Positions 1 through 14,450 are shown, counted from the stretch's first letter. The stretch is 64,000 nt of DNA from Campylorhamphus procurvoides (GCA_013396655.1 WBMV01000278.1:62001-126000); one strand, 5' to 3'. Program-made: numbers and translations. Notes: generated from the sequence alone by a model not told the origin.

Positions 1-3000
1 TACAGGCTAAATAAATGCACTGGCATTCAGATGAAGCTGAAGGTCCACTGCTGGGTACACATCCAGCAGACACTGGGCTGGACAAAAAATAGGTTTGTAG
101 ATAATTCACAAGCAGTAAATTGGTGAAATTATGCCAGAAGGAATTCAGCAAGCCCCATTCCTTCTCTCCCCGATTACTTAAACAGTGGTCTGTGTTACAT
201 GTGTTTGCCTTCTGCCCTGGTTATACCATTGCATAAATCCAGCTATGTGAAACAGTCCTAAAAGGGAAGGGGAAAGATTTGTAAGAAAGTCAAATTAAAT
301 AGCTGGCGTGTGAAGGAAAGAAGAATGTTTAAGGATCAGTACTAGGGCCTCAGGAGTAATTGTCATTTGGGGGCTTCGCAATTTCGGTGCAGTATATAGC
401 AATTTTTTATATGTGAGCCTTTTGGATGTGTTCCCATGTTAAAATTGTTAGTTCTGGACCTCAAAATCACAAACAGGGAAGAGAGGTGATAATGGGAGGA
501 CCTTGGTAACCGCAGGCTTAAAACAAGAATGAAAATGTGTTTGTTTGTACCAGCTGTCAGCTGCCAGGCCATCAGTTCTATGAGTTCAGCTGAACCTGAG
601 CAGTCACAGCTGATCTGGGCTAGTTGTTTCTGTACTGCTAGCACACAACAGGGCTTGAGTAAAATCCCAGCTCTCTGTATCCTCTTGGCTGCCCTTTCCC
701 CATGACTGAGCTTTCTCACAGGAACGCAGGACTTTTCCATCTTTTCCAGACTTGACTCATGGTTGATCCTGGAGTTCGCTAGAGAGATCCCTATGACTTC
801 TCACTTGAGAGTGCAAGTGTGACAGTCACTGGGGAAATAAGAGCACAAGACTTTGGACTAAAAGATCGGTGAGATATGGTGACACTGGTGTGCATGGAAT
901 GGTGGCTGATATTCCAATGTACAAGTGCAGAAGCTCATGTGTGAACCCTGAATCTACTTTCCAGCTTCCTTTCAAGGACTATTTTCCAAAGCCTTTGAAT
1001 TGAATGGCATTGTCAGAGGACCATTTAAGCAATGTGGCCTCATATTCAGCTTCTGCTTTTCCTAAGCCGCCAAGAGGATGGGATGGGAACTTGAATGTGT
1101 AAACAGTCCATATGCTAGGAGAAGATTGAGAACATGTGTTGGGTTTACTTTCCTGGTGCATAATTATTACAGATACTTAAGTACCAGAGAGGTTGCACAA
1201 TACTTTAATTACTGTGTTTAGATAAAGCCTGCTCACTGTAGGAGTCATACTCTCTGGCTCTACTTTCTCTTCAAGGTGTAATTTAAACTGTTGTTGCTGA
1301 GGTGCATGGGTGGCCAGCATGGACTGAAGTTTTCTGTATGGTGCGTACAGGTCTTAAATTGGTATTCTTCTCCCTGCTTTTCAAGGTGCAAAACTTTGTG
1401 GGCTACTGGCCTGTTGTGTAAAAATTGCCAATCCTTTTACATAGAAAGAAGTCAGATTCATATACATGTGGTGATTCCTTACAGGCACCTTTTGGTTGTT
1501 TCCTCTTTTTATATGAAAGATGTGCTTCTGCACATACTTGTACTACCAAATCTAGTTGGTATCTAAATTGTTAGGGGAGTAAAAGGAAATTTTTAGATGA
1601 ATCTGAGCAAGATTCTAGGATGGTCCACTACAGATATATATATATGGCACCTGCTTGTACACCTGAGTTTTTCCTTTGAAAGACTGAATGAAATTAAATC
1701 AAAACAAAACAAAAAAAGAGAGAGACAGAAAGAAAATAGTTGGATTCAGTTTCACATAAACCTCATGATGCAAGTCCAGGAGAAGGGGTCATTCTACCTG
1801 GCTTCAGTGATCTGCAATCTACGGTTGCTGCTTGGTGCCAACATAACTATTGGTGAGAAGGGGGCATTGTAGGAAATGATATCTGTGAACTTCTTCCCTC
1901 TTTTCAGGGACTTGTCTCATGCCATCAGCAAATCTGTTGTAGGTGAAGAATCTATTGTCCTCGTCCTTTCTCTTCACAGTCTTCAGTAAAATTAAATGTA
2001 TAAACCAAGGAACCTCATCCCTGTTTCAATCTCCTAACCCAGCATGAGTATGCTGAAAGAAGATATCTGAAAATGAAAGATTGTGAGGTGGTACCTCACT
2101 TCTCAGCCCTAGGGAGCAACTGGCAAGAGCTGTGTCTAAGAAGTTTGGGCAGGGGGATCAGTAGACAAAAAAGAATGCAAACGAGCTGTGGCAAACACTT
2201 CCTAATAGAGGTACCCATAACTGGAGTACCTGTGTTGGACCTTGAGGACTCTATTCCAGCTTCTCTCAGTCACATCAATACTGTCAACCACAAGTAGACT
2301 CAGCCATCTCTTAGGCTCATTCAGAGAAGATTAATACCTACAGTTTTGTTGCTTTCCCTGGAGCCATCCATGCTCAGGATCCCAAAATGGGCCAATTTTT
2401 AGACTACAGATAGGTAGAACCAATTCTCTTTGGGGCTCCTCACTAGAAAAGGAACATGCCTTCTAGACCCTACTGCATGGTATAGGCCTAAACAAAACAT
2501 TGGTGTCTCACCTCATCTCATGCTGTTTTCTTAGCTGGCTCTTCCCTCAGATATTTTCTTTCTAGCTGAATGAATAAACAAAGCCACCCAGTTTAAATGC
2601 CTATGTTACAATTTTTACCTGAGCAAGAGAACATTTCCCAGTAGCCATAGCCACGTGCATGAGAGTAAGGACCTGTGGCAATTAGCAAGTGTGGGGAGAG
2701 AATATTGGGTCACGTTGAGGCAGGTTTTTCAGTAATTGTATAGGGGCAACAATTAGAAGAGGCAGGAGGCTCATTAGATACGCTAATCCCCCAGAGTAGG
2801 CAGTGGATTGCAGAACAACCTTCCAGTCCAAATGATTGCTCATAGCTCATGGTGTGCCTGAAGTACAGTGAAAAAAACCTCACCCTCTTCTGAGAGGCAG
2901 CTTGTGTGGGGCTGGGGGAAACAGTGTGGGTTCTCTGACTTTTAGTCATAGCACTACTCAGCTTCTGCAAAGCAAAGGGATCCCAGAGCAAAGATTGCCA

Positions 3001-3293
3001 TCAGTGGTTCCTTGATGATTTAATTTGTTCCTCTTCTCCTTGTCCCCTAGTCCCCAGCTCTTTGCCCCATGGTGACATTCACAAACTGCAGTGTTGACAG
3101 CTCTCACAAACAGGGCAGATGCAGTCAGCTGGGGTGTGAGGAGGAGCAGATGATGTACGAAAATGATGCTGAGAGACCTGAGTATGCTCAACCTGGAGGT
3201 AAGAGAGATGTGTGTAGTGGAGGGATCTAGTTGCTGTCTATTGGGGAATTGCAAGAAAGATAGAGTGAGACCCTTCTCCATGCTTAAAAAAGA
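1..3293. other. Intergenic, no gene recognised
   Basis: No reading frame here resembles a known protein and none is framed by convincing splice sites. The open frames are short (under 130 codons) and occur in all frames, as expected by chance. A purine- and A-rich low-complexity tract lies at about 1693-1740. I see no recognisable transposon until the CR1 fragment that begins near 3294. Confidence 0.6.
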
Positions 3294-3860
3294 CAAGTCG
3301 CTCAGTCCTTCAACTTCTCTCCACATATGCCATGAACTTCAAGCCTTTATCATCCTTATGGCCTCTGTCAGACTTGCTCCAGTTTATTGAAACTTTTTTT
3401 GCACTCAAGAGACTCAAAACTGGACATAGGCCTTCAGATGCACCCTTATCAGTGTGAAGCAGAGAGGAATAATACCTTCATTCTGCTGGCTGTGCTTTTG
3501 CTAATGTTAACTCAGATGTAGTTGAGCTTCACTGTTCTGAAAGCACAGTGCTGAACTCATGCTCAACTTCTTGTCCACCAGGACCCTTTTCTGCAGAGAC
3601 ACTTCCCAGTCAGCCAGCTCCCAGCCTGTTCTGGTGCAAGGGGCCACTTCATCCCAGCTGTAGGTGTTTGCCCTTGGCTTGGTTAAACTTTGTAAAGTAC
3701 CTGCTGACACAGTATTCCAGCCCATTGCAGTCCCACCGAATCACAGCCCTGCTTACCTGCCAGCATGTGAGTTGCTCCTCTCCAGCTTGGCGCTATCCTT
3801 GAAACCGGAAAGAGTATGCTGATTCTCATAAACTGAGCTGATGAACAAGATGGTTTATGT
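3294..3860 (-). mobile_element. CR1 LINE fragment (antisense)
   Basis: On the plus strand this reads like the reverse complement of the 3' part of avian CR1 ORF2. The sign is a run of familiar landmarks in the expected order: a 'catcctt.tggcc' segment, 'cttgctccag', 'aactggacataggc', 'tgttgtccaccaggaccc', 'tctgcagagac' and 'agcctgttctggtgcaagggg'. The element is clearly diverged and truncated at both ends. The right boundary is vague, because similarity fades between 3800 and 3860. Family assignment rests on remembered consensus and not on a search. Confidence 0.75.
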
Positions 3861-6800
3861 ATTGCTGCCCCTAAAACCTCAGATCTAAAGGAGGCAATAA
3901 ATGCCTTTAGAACAAACTCAAATTTTTTCCACAAAGCAGGAAGAAATATCTATCTTCTGGAGATATTTTAAATAAAACACTGAGATTTTCTCAAACCCAC
4001 AGGATCCTGAGGCCTCAGGGTTTCAGATGTTGTAAGAAATACCATGAGACCTCATTACATGTTAACAATTAGGCTTATAGTTTAACTACATCCCTTTTGC
4101 TATTTTCTAGTTTTATAGTCATCTGTTCTTTGTGGTATTACTATATAGCCTGAATATATTGCACATGGGCTGCAATGATGTGCAGCAGGGTCACAGGAAG
4201 GTGAAAGATGTTTGACATGCCTCTGTTCTGACCAGAACTAGTTCCTGTGATTTTCACAGGACAGGTGGGTTTTTTGTTCTCCATGGAAGAGCTTTCTGGA
4301 CTGTATCAGTGCTGCTGTTTTGAAACTCCAGTTTCTGCAGATCTTTGGTCTCTTTTTGTTCTGAAGGAGTCTAGTATCACCAATGGACTTATTCATATCC
4401 CTCTGCAAAAGTAAGATGCTGGTTCATGATGAAGCTAATGAGAGGTACTCTACCAAGGACACTCCAAAAGGAATTGTCATTGCATGCCCTGAGATACGCT
4501 TTGTCAGTATCTGAGGCACTGGCCACAATTAGGACTATACATGAAAAAGGCAAGTAGAACTAGTGCTGGAAAGGAAGGGGTGAAACACACCTTGCTGGAA
4601 CATTGGAGTTGACCACAACTAACTATGGAGGATGATGGATCTATGGATGCTAGCAAGGTTCCTAATGGCCTGGCTGGCATATCTTGACCAGAGTTAAACA
4701 GACCACCAAATCTGGAGTCAGAAAGGAATTTCAGGTCAGATTGGATAGCAGAAGCAGGGTTAGAATAGTTGCTGTTTTGCTGTCTGTTACAGGGGTGTGG
4801 TCTATTTACTAGGCACACATGGGCATTCCACTTACCGAATTTCTTTCCCTTGCAGGCACTGAGGACATTGGCAATAACCTTCATCTCTCTTGCTATTTTC
4901 CTCGAATAGGAATTTTTGTTGCTTTTGAGGTAGGTTCTTTTGGTAGAAAACCTTAAGCTTGCTTAAGAGCATTGTAGTTGCTCTATAGCTCATAGAGTGC
5001 AACTCCATGTTCCTATCAGGACTGAATGACTACTCAGTGGTTGCCTTTGACTGCAGGAGGCTGAGTTAGACAGTGTGAGAGCTCCTGCTGTACATTCTGC
5101 ATCAAACCAAGCAGAGCATATCACAGTCTTATATGATGGACAAGTGCAGTTCTTCTTGACCAAGTTACGTCAGGAAAAGTTGTGTCTTAGGGGGTCCTCA
5201 GGAAGCTACAAAGATCTACTAACCAATCCCCGCTGAATTGCTGCAACAGGAACAAGAAGTAGTGTTTGCTCTCTCATTACAAGCATATAACCTGTTAGCA
5301 AAGTTTTGTCCTGGGCTCTAGACCATTTCCTAGCTGTCTGCTGACCTGATTGGAATGAAAATTTTAATGGCTTCTAGAACAGATCTTCTCACAGATTTTG
5401 TCCAGATGGAGTGAAATATATGTTGGAGCATGTGTAAGCCCCCTGTGTATCAGAAGAGAAACACGTACGCCATCAAGTTGCCAGACTGACAGTTCTCCTG
5501 TGCTGTCTGCACATCCTCACTGCCACCAAAAAAAAAAAAAAAAAGAATCCCAGATGCTTCTTTGAAAGGCAAACAGGTATATGGTAGACTATATCTTTTG
5601 CAATACCTAATAGAAAGTCTGAGCCACCTCCCAGAAGATGAGTGTCATGTCTCCCCACCTTTGATAAAACATTGTTGACAAATAGCAGGTTTGCCATAAT
5701 TAGAAGTGTAATAACTAGGAAGTGAAGCTCAGAACCAATTCAGGCGTCTAACTCTCTCCAGCTGCTATTAAAGCTGATGTCTCAGGCAATCAACTGCAAA
5801 TGGGTATTATTTTCTAATTGGATCCACAGCTCCCTACATGTGAGATGTGAATGAATGAGGTAAACACACGTGCAACCAGCAAAACTCACAGCTAGCTGTC
5901 ATCCCTTCAGTGCCACTAACATGGCTCTCATTCATCCCAAAAGCTGTGAGGACATTGCTACACTTTTCCAGAGGCCTCAGGGTCCAACACAGTTAGTTAG
6001 GGAAATTGCTTCTGATGTTTTGGTAAGGGCCTGAGTATTCTGCATGCACAGGGGACTTTGAAACATACACACAAGGTGAATATCTGCAAGCCATGCAAAA
6101 GGGCTGAGCTAGGAAGTATGGAATAGCTATTCCAGCATGGTAGATCATTCCACCTGCTTTATCTGGTCTTGGCTCCCTCCTTCATTCTGGTGGGGGCTGT
6201 CCTGTCTTGTCAAAAACCTGTTAGAAAGGAACTCATAGGAGATATTGCAGTGTTAGAGACCTGTATCGAGCGCTGTGGGGACATTAGCAGCACCAAACTG
6301 GCCTGTCCTGGTTGGAGTTCCCCAGATAAATCCCACAGGCAGTCTATCAGTCCATTCTCTACATGGGAATGGATAAAGGTGTTTTTCTTCACTCCTTGTA
6401 GAGCAGTGATGACCATGTGGATGGAGGGCTGTAGGGTTAATGTCCCCTGACTCTTGCAAGTGCCTCATCCCTTCTGGGAGAGGTCTGAGAACACAGGTAC
6501 CATACCTCTGGTACCTGCCAGCCCAACACAATAATGTTTGAACAGAACAAAAGGAAGGAAGAAGATTTAAATGGAATTACATTTCAAGGCAGCTTCTTAG
6601 ATAGCATGTATATTGTGCCTTTCTCCATTCCATGACAAATAGACTGCTGCCTTCTTTAGAAAATGTCTTGCTTTTCTTTCAGCTATATTTGTCTGGTATC
6701 CATGTCCAACCTCTAGATTCTGTGTTGTGTTTGCCTATAAAATTATAAATCTCAAGTCTCAGAAACCTTCCTTCCATATGGATGTATGTAGATGCATGAG

Positions 6801-9800
6801 GTCTCTTTCCAAGCTAAACAGATGAACCTGATCCACCTCCCATGGGGAGAGAGGCTATCCAACCTGCATCCTACCATTCTTGCCACTTTCTGCCTCAGTG
6901 CTTTCTGTGAGTCAGCAAGCAGTGTGTGACTCAGTGAAAATACACGTAGGGCAAAACAGCCATGAACTAAATTCAGTGCTTGCTAAAGAACGTGAAGGTG
7001 TTATTCTGGGGATCAGCAAACCTTCTAATGATGATACTGGGTGGATTCTGGCCAGAAAGGTGTGCTGTGCTGAAGGAAGATGGGAGGAGAGCCTGGAAGC
7101 AATGCAGGAGGATTTGGAAAGAAGAGTTGGCTCCACAGAGGAGCAACATCACGGGATTCACAGCAGAGCAACAAGAGAAGCTACTACAGGAGGACTAGAT
7201 CTGTTGGCACCTCTAAATGGGAGAGTTGCATGTTGCAGATGCAGTACTGTAACTTGCCCCTTGGAGTTGTCCTCTCCAGATCAGCTGTAAAGTGCTACCA
7301 GTGCTCTGAAATGGTCAGAGACACCTTGAAGCAGACCAGCTTCCATGGTACCATAGGGCCTGGCAGGTTTGCTGAAGGCATAGCATAAAATGCCCTGTAA
7401 GGAGGGAGCAGAGCTTGAGAAATCCACAGGAAAACCCTCTTCATTTTAAGACAAGCAAGTCAGTATAGAGAAAGACATACTTTTGGTGAGATGTAAAGGA
7501 CCTGATGCAATCACCTCAGCACAGTTCCTATTCCTCCTGGCTCGTGTGAGTGTTTCCTCAACGCATGAGACATACATTCAGAGGGCAACACCACTCCCTT
7601 CTCTACCCTTCCCATGCCCAGGAGCACTTCTGACCGTGAGAAAGTTCTGACATGCAAAGGAGACTCCTGTAACAACGCCTTACTTGCTGTCAGCTGAAAG
7701 CAAGTGACACCCTCTCTAATGACTAGTTTCAGAAAGAAAGCAAATACACAAGGATGCACTCACCTGTCCCAAGTGATCACTGCTGTCTCCCACAGGTGAA
7801 ATTGCTGGGGCTTTTCAACATACATGTTACTAGCCATAACACCAAGGTGAGGTCACCTCCTTGCTGGGGGATCAGAGGGTCCTTAGGGACCTTCATCCTG
7901 GCAGATAGTGCTCTGAACATTATGCATCTGGGCACTGCTGCGTAGTACAGGCATATTTCCCAGAGACTTCCCAGTTCTTTGGTAGGAAAGTGCAAAATGC
8001 CTTCAAGATCATCCACCAGTGGAGAATGGAGCAAAGAGTAGCTCCAAATCTTTTTTTTTCCATGTTTTTTTAGACTAGAGCACATACTACAGCCCCTAAT
8101 GCCACTTTTGCTTCCTGTCCTCCCAGTACTTGGCAAATCACCCGTGGGAGCCTCTGGCTGGCAGAAGGTCAGAGAGCCACATTGTACATGTGAGGGTGGT
8201 TTGGTAGCCTGGCTTGTAGCATCCAGAGGGAGTGTCTGCCTCTGTCGATAGCATTTCCAGAGAAAGGAGCCAAATCCACCCACATGGGTCACGGAGACTG
8301 TGTCTTTCTGCCACATGCCTTCCTTCTTGCCCAGCCCTGGCAGGGCCCTGTTACTCCTCACGTGTTGCCCTGCATGCAGAGGAGACCTGCCAAAGCCTGA
8401 CAGGCCTTCAGATCCAAAAAATCTGTCCTATCCAGGCATTTTGGGACCAGGACTGGGATTTGGTCTTTGATTTGGTTTGATGGAAGGAGTGGGAATTGTA
8501 AAGTCAATCCAAAATCTGTAGATCACCATAATGGAAACAAGAGGATATATTAAAAAAAAAAAACAAACCACAAATAAAAAAAAAATCAGTAGGCTTGTGG
8601 TTCATGGAAAATACAAAATAGAAGGGGGCTTTCTGGTCAAATGCTGTGATTTTTTCTGGTTCTTCACACTTCCCATGTATGTTTACCCCATGGCCACAGC
8701 TTTTGGGATTTTCTGCAGAAGTAAAATCATTGTCATTTCAGCATCCCATCCATATGCGTCAGCCTTTGCTCCAACCTCAAGGCTGGTAGGCACTTATGAA
8801 ACACAGAGAGAGCCAAGAGTGAATGCCAAGCAGCTGACTTCCAATGTTTATTCATCTTCTCAAAACCTGAGGCTTTTAAAGAGATCCTCCTTCAGCTCTT
8901 CCAGAGATCCCCATGTGTCTTTTTTTGCTTTGGGTGTGAGCTCAAAACTCTTCTTTTAGGGAGAGTGTACATGCTTTGAAGCTAAACCAACAATTACCTT
9001 AAAGATTTAAAGTGCTGGTCTTCTTTCCACAGAGGGGGCCACACATACGTACAGAGGCAGTCAGGAGTGTGGGCTGGAACAGAGACCTTAGAATTGTCCA
9101 GGAGAAGCAGTGGGATTGCTCCCAGCAACAATCTCTTCCTCTCCCTTAGATCCAGATCCAGCAATGTCCTTAACTATGCGTTTAAATTTAAGCATCTGCA
9201 GCAATTAAAGACAAATCCATGCTTTAATGAGCTGCAAACCTTGGATGAAATTTGAGAAATTTGGGAAGCTGGGATTGTGGGGAACGGCTCGCAAAGGGCT
9301 GGGCCTTCCCTTTTCTCATCCTGCAGGGAACATGAATGGTTCAGAGGAAGTTTCATCTCCACTTTGCCTCCCCAATACCTTATTCCTGGGGCTGAGGTAT
9401 GGCTGTCTCTCTGATGTGTGCTCTGGCAGCGGCAGCAGTTCATCGTGGGAAGTGGGGCAGTGCTTAGGAATGCTTTTAGCCAGCTGGATTTCATGAGGCC
9501 AGACTGGTGTGTACTTCCTCAGAGGACTTCCAAGATGTTTACAAACTCATCAACAGGTCCCAATGGCTGTTTGTCTGCACAAAATACTAGCCAGCTGCTG
9601 TATCTCAGTGGATCTGGTGCTCCAGTGGCAGTCTTTTCTTCCTTTTCTTTCAAACATTTCCTCTCCATTCAGTGGCTTTACTGAAAGGACAACAGGTTTG
9701 CTCCTGGGTGGGAGAGAGAGTGAGCAAGAAACTGAACCTGAGTTTCCTCTGTGAGCCCCTTCCCAGGCTGGCCAGGGGACCTGAGACATGCACACAGGGC

Positions 9801-11564
9801 AGGCTGACACCAGCTCAGCCTCTTCTCTTTGATGACAAGCAAGTGAAACATCACACTAGGCTGAGGTTTAGCCTTCTGGCTGGGCACAGAAGAACCGCTC
9901 CTGCAGGTGAAAGAGGGATTTTCTCTCTGTCCATTTGCATCCCTCAAAACTCAGAGACCTATTCCACATTAAGCAACAAGTCCTGGGTTTGTTTTGAAAG
10001 ATTCTTTCCTCTCAGGTGCCTAGTCCTTGCAGGGGCATTAGCTGGGCATCCTGCACTTCTGCTGGTTTACTACACTGGTTCTGTGCTGCCCTGCCAGCAG
10101 CCCACTGGCACGAAGCAGTGCTTGCCTGCAGATCCTAGGGATGTGGATGGCACTTTATTTTTTTATTTTTCTGACTTTCAGTTGCCTGAACCTAGACAGA
10201 ACAGGGATGTTGTTACCTGTCCTGATGCTGTGCTGGTAGACCAAACTGGCTGCCCAGACCTGGTATTTTTCTGCTTCCTGCATATGATCTGGCAGTGGTG
10301 GTGCTTAAAGAGTATCAGCCAGAGAAAAGACAGTGCAAGAGACAGCTGTTGTAAACAGCCTATGACCCATATTGCAGCCTGCTACAGAGGTGGAAACTGT
10401 CCAGGATCACCATGGTTAGGTCTTTTCTTTCACAGACACACTAATGCATACACAGAAACTTGTCCCCCTTCAGTTAAGCAGCCGTGCTCCCTGGTTGTTG
10501 CACATTGCTGAGCATTCACCCTTCTTCTTTCTCCAGCACTGATTTTCTCTACATTGACCAAATTCCATGCAAAATTTTTAGTCAAATTTGTCTTCTGTTT
10601 CTCAGGTTGTCCCACACCCTGACTGGTTTTGAGTTGAATCCTGGTTTTGAGCACCAATTGCTTTTAAGTCAACCCAGATGTTGTCTAGGTACCTTGATGA
10701 ACTGGAACGTCTTAAACAAAATGAAAAACAACCTGTTCATTAAGAAGACATGCCATATTTTACTTAAGACTTTCATGCAGCACCAAGATTTACTGCTGGA
10801 AATCACCAGCCCACCATATCCATCTTCTTTGTTTCATTTTGCATGTCAGGATCTTGAATCTTATCAGGAGGGTGGCAGAGCATGTGAATGTAGTTTTTCT
10901 ATGAAAAAACAGCAATGCTTCATGTACAGGGGAAACATAGTTTTTCTGACAGTTAATTTTGGTATGAATCACAGCAAACCTTTTTTTTTTAATTTTTGGA
11001 TTTTTCTATTCAAATGTTCCTTGCAGGATTTATCTTATGCGTGTCCCCTAAAGGCAGAGATCTGGCAGTGACTGCCAAGGATTTCAGTCATGTGCTAACC
11101 CAGTTTTGGATTTGGTGAAACTCTTGTGAACCAGAAACATTTCAGATTTCTTAGTAAATATGCAATTTTCAATGAAGCTGTAGCCCTCTACATATACCTG
11201 AGGTGTCATTAGCACACACAAACACACCCATGCACACCGATAACGCACAGGTACTCATACAGTAATTAGAGAGAGCTATTTTCAGATGCACAGAGGTTTA
11301 TTACGAACAGTGGAAAATAAAATAAACAACTATTAAGAGCAACCCAGTAGAGCTCTGTTAACTCAGCAGGAAACATTTGTCCTTTTTGACAGAATGATAG
11401 ATTTATACTAATGCTCAAGCCAGTCTCCTAATATGATCATTTTGTTTTGACAGCTCATTTCTATGATGATTTTAGGGCCTAAGTTTTGCTGCTTAGGTTT
11501 CATTTTCTGGTGCGTTCAACAACATCCTTCAGGTTAGATGTGGGCAGGTTACAGGTTTGTGAAG
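3861..11564. other. Intergenic, no gene recognised
   Basis: I find no supportable gene. The longest open frame (9672-10511, 279 codons, plus) has no recognisable domain, and overlapping frames on both strands are similarly open. Low-complexity features are a 17-base A run at 5528-5544 and an A-rich stretch at about 8552-8585. A CA-rich tract lies at about 11213-11235. Confidence 0.55.
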
Positions 11565-11760
11565 TTACAGAGTATTTAGGCTGAAAGGGAGGATCTGGGG
11601 ACCTCTCTGTCCCTCCTCTCCCTTACACCCTCACAGCCAGGTCATCTGATGGTGGATGGTCCTCAAGGATGGAGATGCCACCATGCCCCCAGGTCTCAAT
11701 CCAGGGCTGTCCCACTCTCCTACCTTGTCAGTGTTTGCCTCCATGTTTTTTCTCCAAACT
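11565..11760 (-). mobile_element. Possible old CR1 3' fragment
   Basis: The segment begins with 'acagagtatttaggctgaaaggga' split over degenerate bases and later contains 'tcctcaaggatggagatgccacc'. Both echo the reverse complement of CR1 3' ends, where a 'ggctggaagggacc' block is followed by 'caaggatggagactccac'. The intervening spacing is roughly right but many bases differ. It could also be chance similarity in ordinary sequence. Confidence 0.4.
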
Positions 11761-14261
11761 CAGCTAGCCACTCCAGCATGGGCTGTTCCCTTTACTTCTA
11801 GATCTAACAACTCTGGCTGGATTGCTTTTCACTTCCTTTCTCTTGACTTTGTGGAGAGGAGCTATGAAGCTGTCGTAGCATAAGGTAGATTGCAGTCCAC
11901 ATCCATTGGAAAAAAGAAAAGCAAGGAATGTCAGAGAGACCACCAATGAAATCTGGTCAGTGGTGTGCAGATCTGAACCTAAGATGCATTTAATCTTCCC
12001 CTTCTGTCTGGGCAAGCTGTATTTTCCCATTTGGACAGCTCTGTATATAGCCTGATTTTTCTAATATGTGAATCATCTAGGTACGCTTGTTAAAAATGAG
12101 GTCATTTAATTGAAATGCTAAATATGGCCTAGGATTCAATTTCTATTTTTACCACATCTGTGTTTAGGGCAAATAACAATTTTCCCTCCCTTAATGGTGA
12201 GCAGAAGGTTGTTCAGGATGTATTGCATGGGAGTTTTTCTATCACTTAACAGAGTGAACATTGATAGAATATTCACCACTCTGGTTTTGTGTAAACTCTC
12301 CATTACTGTGCTGGTTTTTTCAACACTTCAAGCCCAGGTTTCACTTTTGACTGTGAAAGAAACCAAATTATATTTAAGAAAGAAAAGGAGAAGAGCACCT
12401 CAAACTGCATCCAGTTGTGTACACTCAGACCTGCCTCCTTGACTGTACAGACCATATCTGGCCAATAGTGACTGAGGAGTCTGTGAAACCCCTGTTGGGA
12501 AAGGAAGTTGGGTGACTGTATTTATATGACTCCTTTCTTGCTCACTGACTGAAAACACAGTGTCTTCTTGAGGCAGAAAAGCCATTGTGGCATCAGAAGC
12601 AGGTATGCATTGTTCATGTTGCACAGATGTGCCCTGTACCCAGGGAGGGGTGGATATCAACTCAGCCAATGTCAGACACACTTTTTGGCTGCATGGGACA
12701 TGCCCCTGTTGACTCTCAAGAAAGAGCAAACAAAAGATCAGTAAAAGCTACAACATCTAACCCAGTGTGTGTCCGAGGCACATGGGGAGAGAATGGCATG
12801 ATCAAACCAAACATTTCCAGCCTAGATCCTCAGCACTATACCAAGATCTTTCAGATCTCTCTAGGTCACTGGCAGGACCAAGACTCATCCATAGCAGCGA
12901 CCAAGCAGGAATTAACAAAATCACCCTCCAGCAGGAGTTGGTCAACAGGTTCTTGATGTCCTCAGATATAGACAGATTTTTGTATTCAGTAGCGGGAGTG
13001 TCTTGAATTCAATGGAAGCCAAACCCAGACTGCTCACCTGGACAATGGTATTGGAGAAATCACAGGCCAAATGTTGAAGAGGGGTTTGCATAAAACGTAG
13101 TGTCTGAAGCATATGCACCCTACTCCCACAGAAGAATATTTTGAAATCAAATCAAGCTCTGGAACTCAGATAATACCTGAGTGTCTCATCTTCTTGCTTC
13201 TGTGTGTCAGAGTGCAGATGGACAATGAAGGAAGATGAGAGGACATGGACTTTTCTCCTGCCTACAAAGTTACTTCCTTTTAACCAGGCTAGTTTCCTCC
13301 ACCCCTCTCAACAAGGATATCTCAGATGAAGGTGAATAAGAGAAGATGCTACGTAAAGGAACTGCTTGAAAAGCTGGAAAGAGCAAAAGACCAAAGTGTT
13401 GGAGATGTCTTCTCAGGTTCTACAAATCATCCATGGCCACCCAAGTTCATCATGACAAACCTGATCTCCTGCACAGCAGTGATGATGAACTGTCTTTCTT
13501 GAAAGGAAGAGCCACTAAAACTTTGGGTCACAATGCATTTCTTCTCATTCTTTCCTGCTCTGTGCATATTTGCCCTGATCTATATACTCTGTATGTAACT
13601 CCTGCTATTGTGATCACCAGCATATGCAAATGTACAAATGCAGACAAACAGCAAATCCAGCCCTGCTGCAGGTAACAGGAATTTCCACCCCAGCAACAAC
13701 AGCTTTATTAATTTGCCAAATCACATTGGCTCAGGATTAATTACGCAAGCAATGATAGCACGCATGAACTCTACAAGCTTGTTAATGATTCATGTGCATT
13801 TTAGCCTCTGGGAAGAAAAAATCAACAGGAGGTAGGGATGGTGCCTTCAAATAAGAGGGGCAGTTCAGGCAAAGTGGCATAGCTTTCTGCCTTCTACCAT
13901 CAGCAATAAAACTTGCTCTTGGGGACTTCCTTGGGGCTCATAGATACACTCCAAGATAAAAAGAAAAGTTTGGTTTTTTTTTTTCTGTGATTTGTGTGTA
14001 GTTTTACAACATTGCTACCTTTTCTCTTTAGACGGGAAGTCCTGTGTAGGCCTATGGTATTCTCAGGTGAACATCTCACAGCCACACGTTGACATGACAC
14101 TATTCAGCCCATCCATCCTCTCTCTACTAAGGGCTGGAAAAAAATGCCTAGCAAGAACTAAAAGCACGGGGCTAGCATGTTCACTTATTATCCCAGGATA
14201 CTGTCCAGGCCTCCAGGTGTGTGGGACTGAGGGAGTTCCTGAAGCAGAGGCTCTGTCTTTG

Positions 14262-14450
14262 CCATTAATAACCCTTGATGGATTTTTCTGTCATGAATTT
14301 GTCTAATTGCTCTTTGAACTTGTGTGAGCTTTCAGCATGCACAACATCCTGTGGTTCAGTGTCCATGCTTTAGCTATGCACTGTGCAAAATTGTCCCTTC
14401 TCTGGAAACTGTCAGCTAGTGTCATTTGCTTCTCACGACCCCTGTACCAT
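14262..14450 (-). mobile_element. Ancient CR1-like LINE 3' fragment
   Basis: The plus strand contains, in order, 'tgatggatttttctgtcatgaatttgtc', 'ctctttgaacttgtgtgagct', 'catgcacaacatcctgtgg', 'tagctatgcactgtg' and 'cacgacccctgtacc' in degenerate form. This matches the remembered 3' region of an old CR1/L-type LINE found across birds, crocodilians and turtles, in reverse orientation. It is more diverged than the other CR1 copies here, consistent with greater age. The exact subfamily is not determinable by eye. Confidence 0.55.

Noticed and set aside
5528..5544. A17 run as the tail of a processed pseudogene
   Set aside because: The upstream sequence has no recognisable coding remnant or poly(A) signal and no target-site duplication was seen.
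7777..8361. 194-codon open frame on the minus strand
   Set aside because: No family resemblance, conserved motif or gene context.
9672..10511. 279-codon open frame on the plus strand
   Set aside because: No domain or repeat pattern, and the opposite strand is also open in places. Likely chance.
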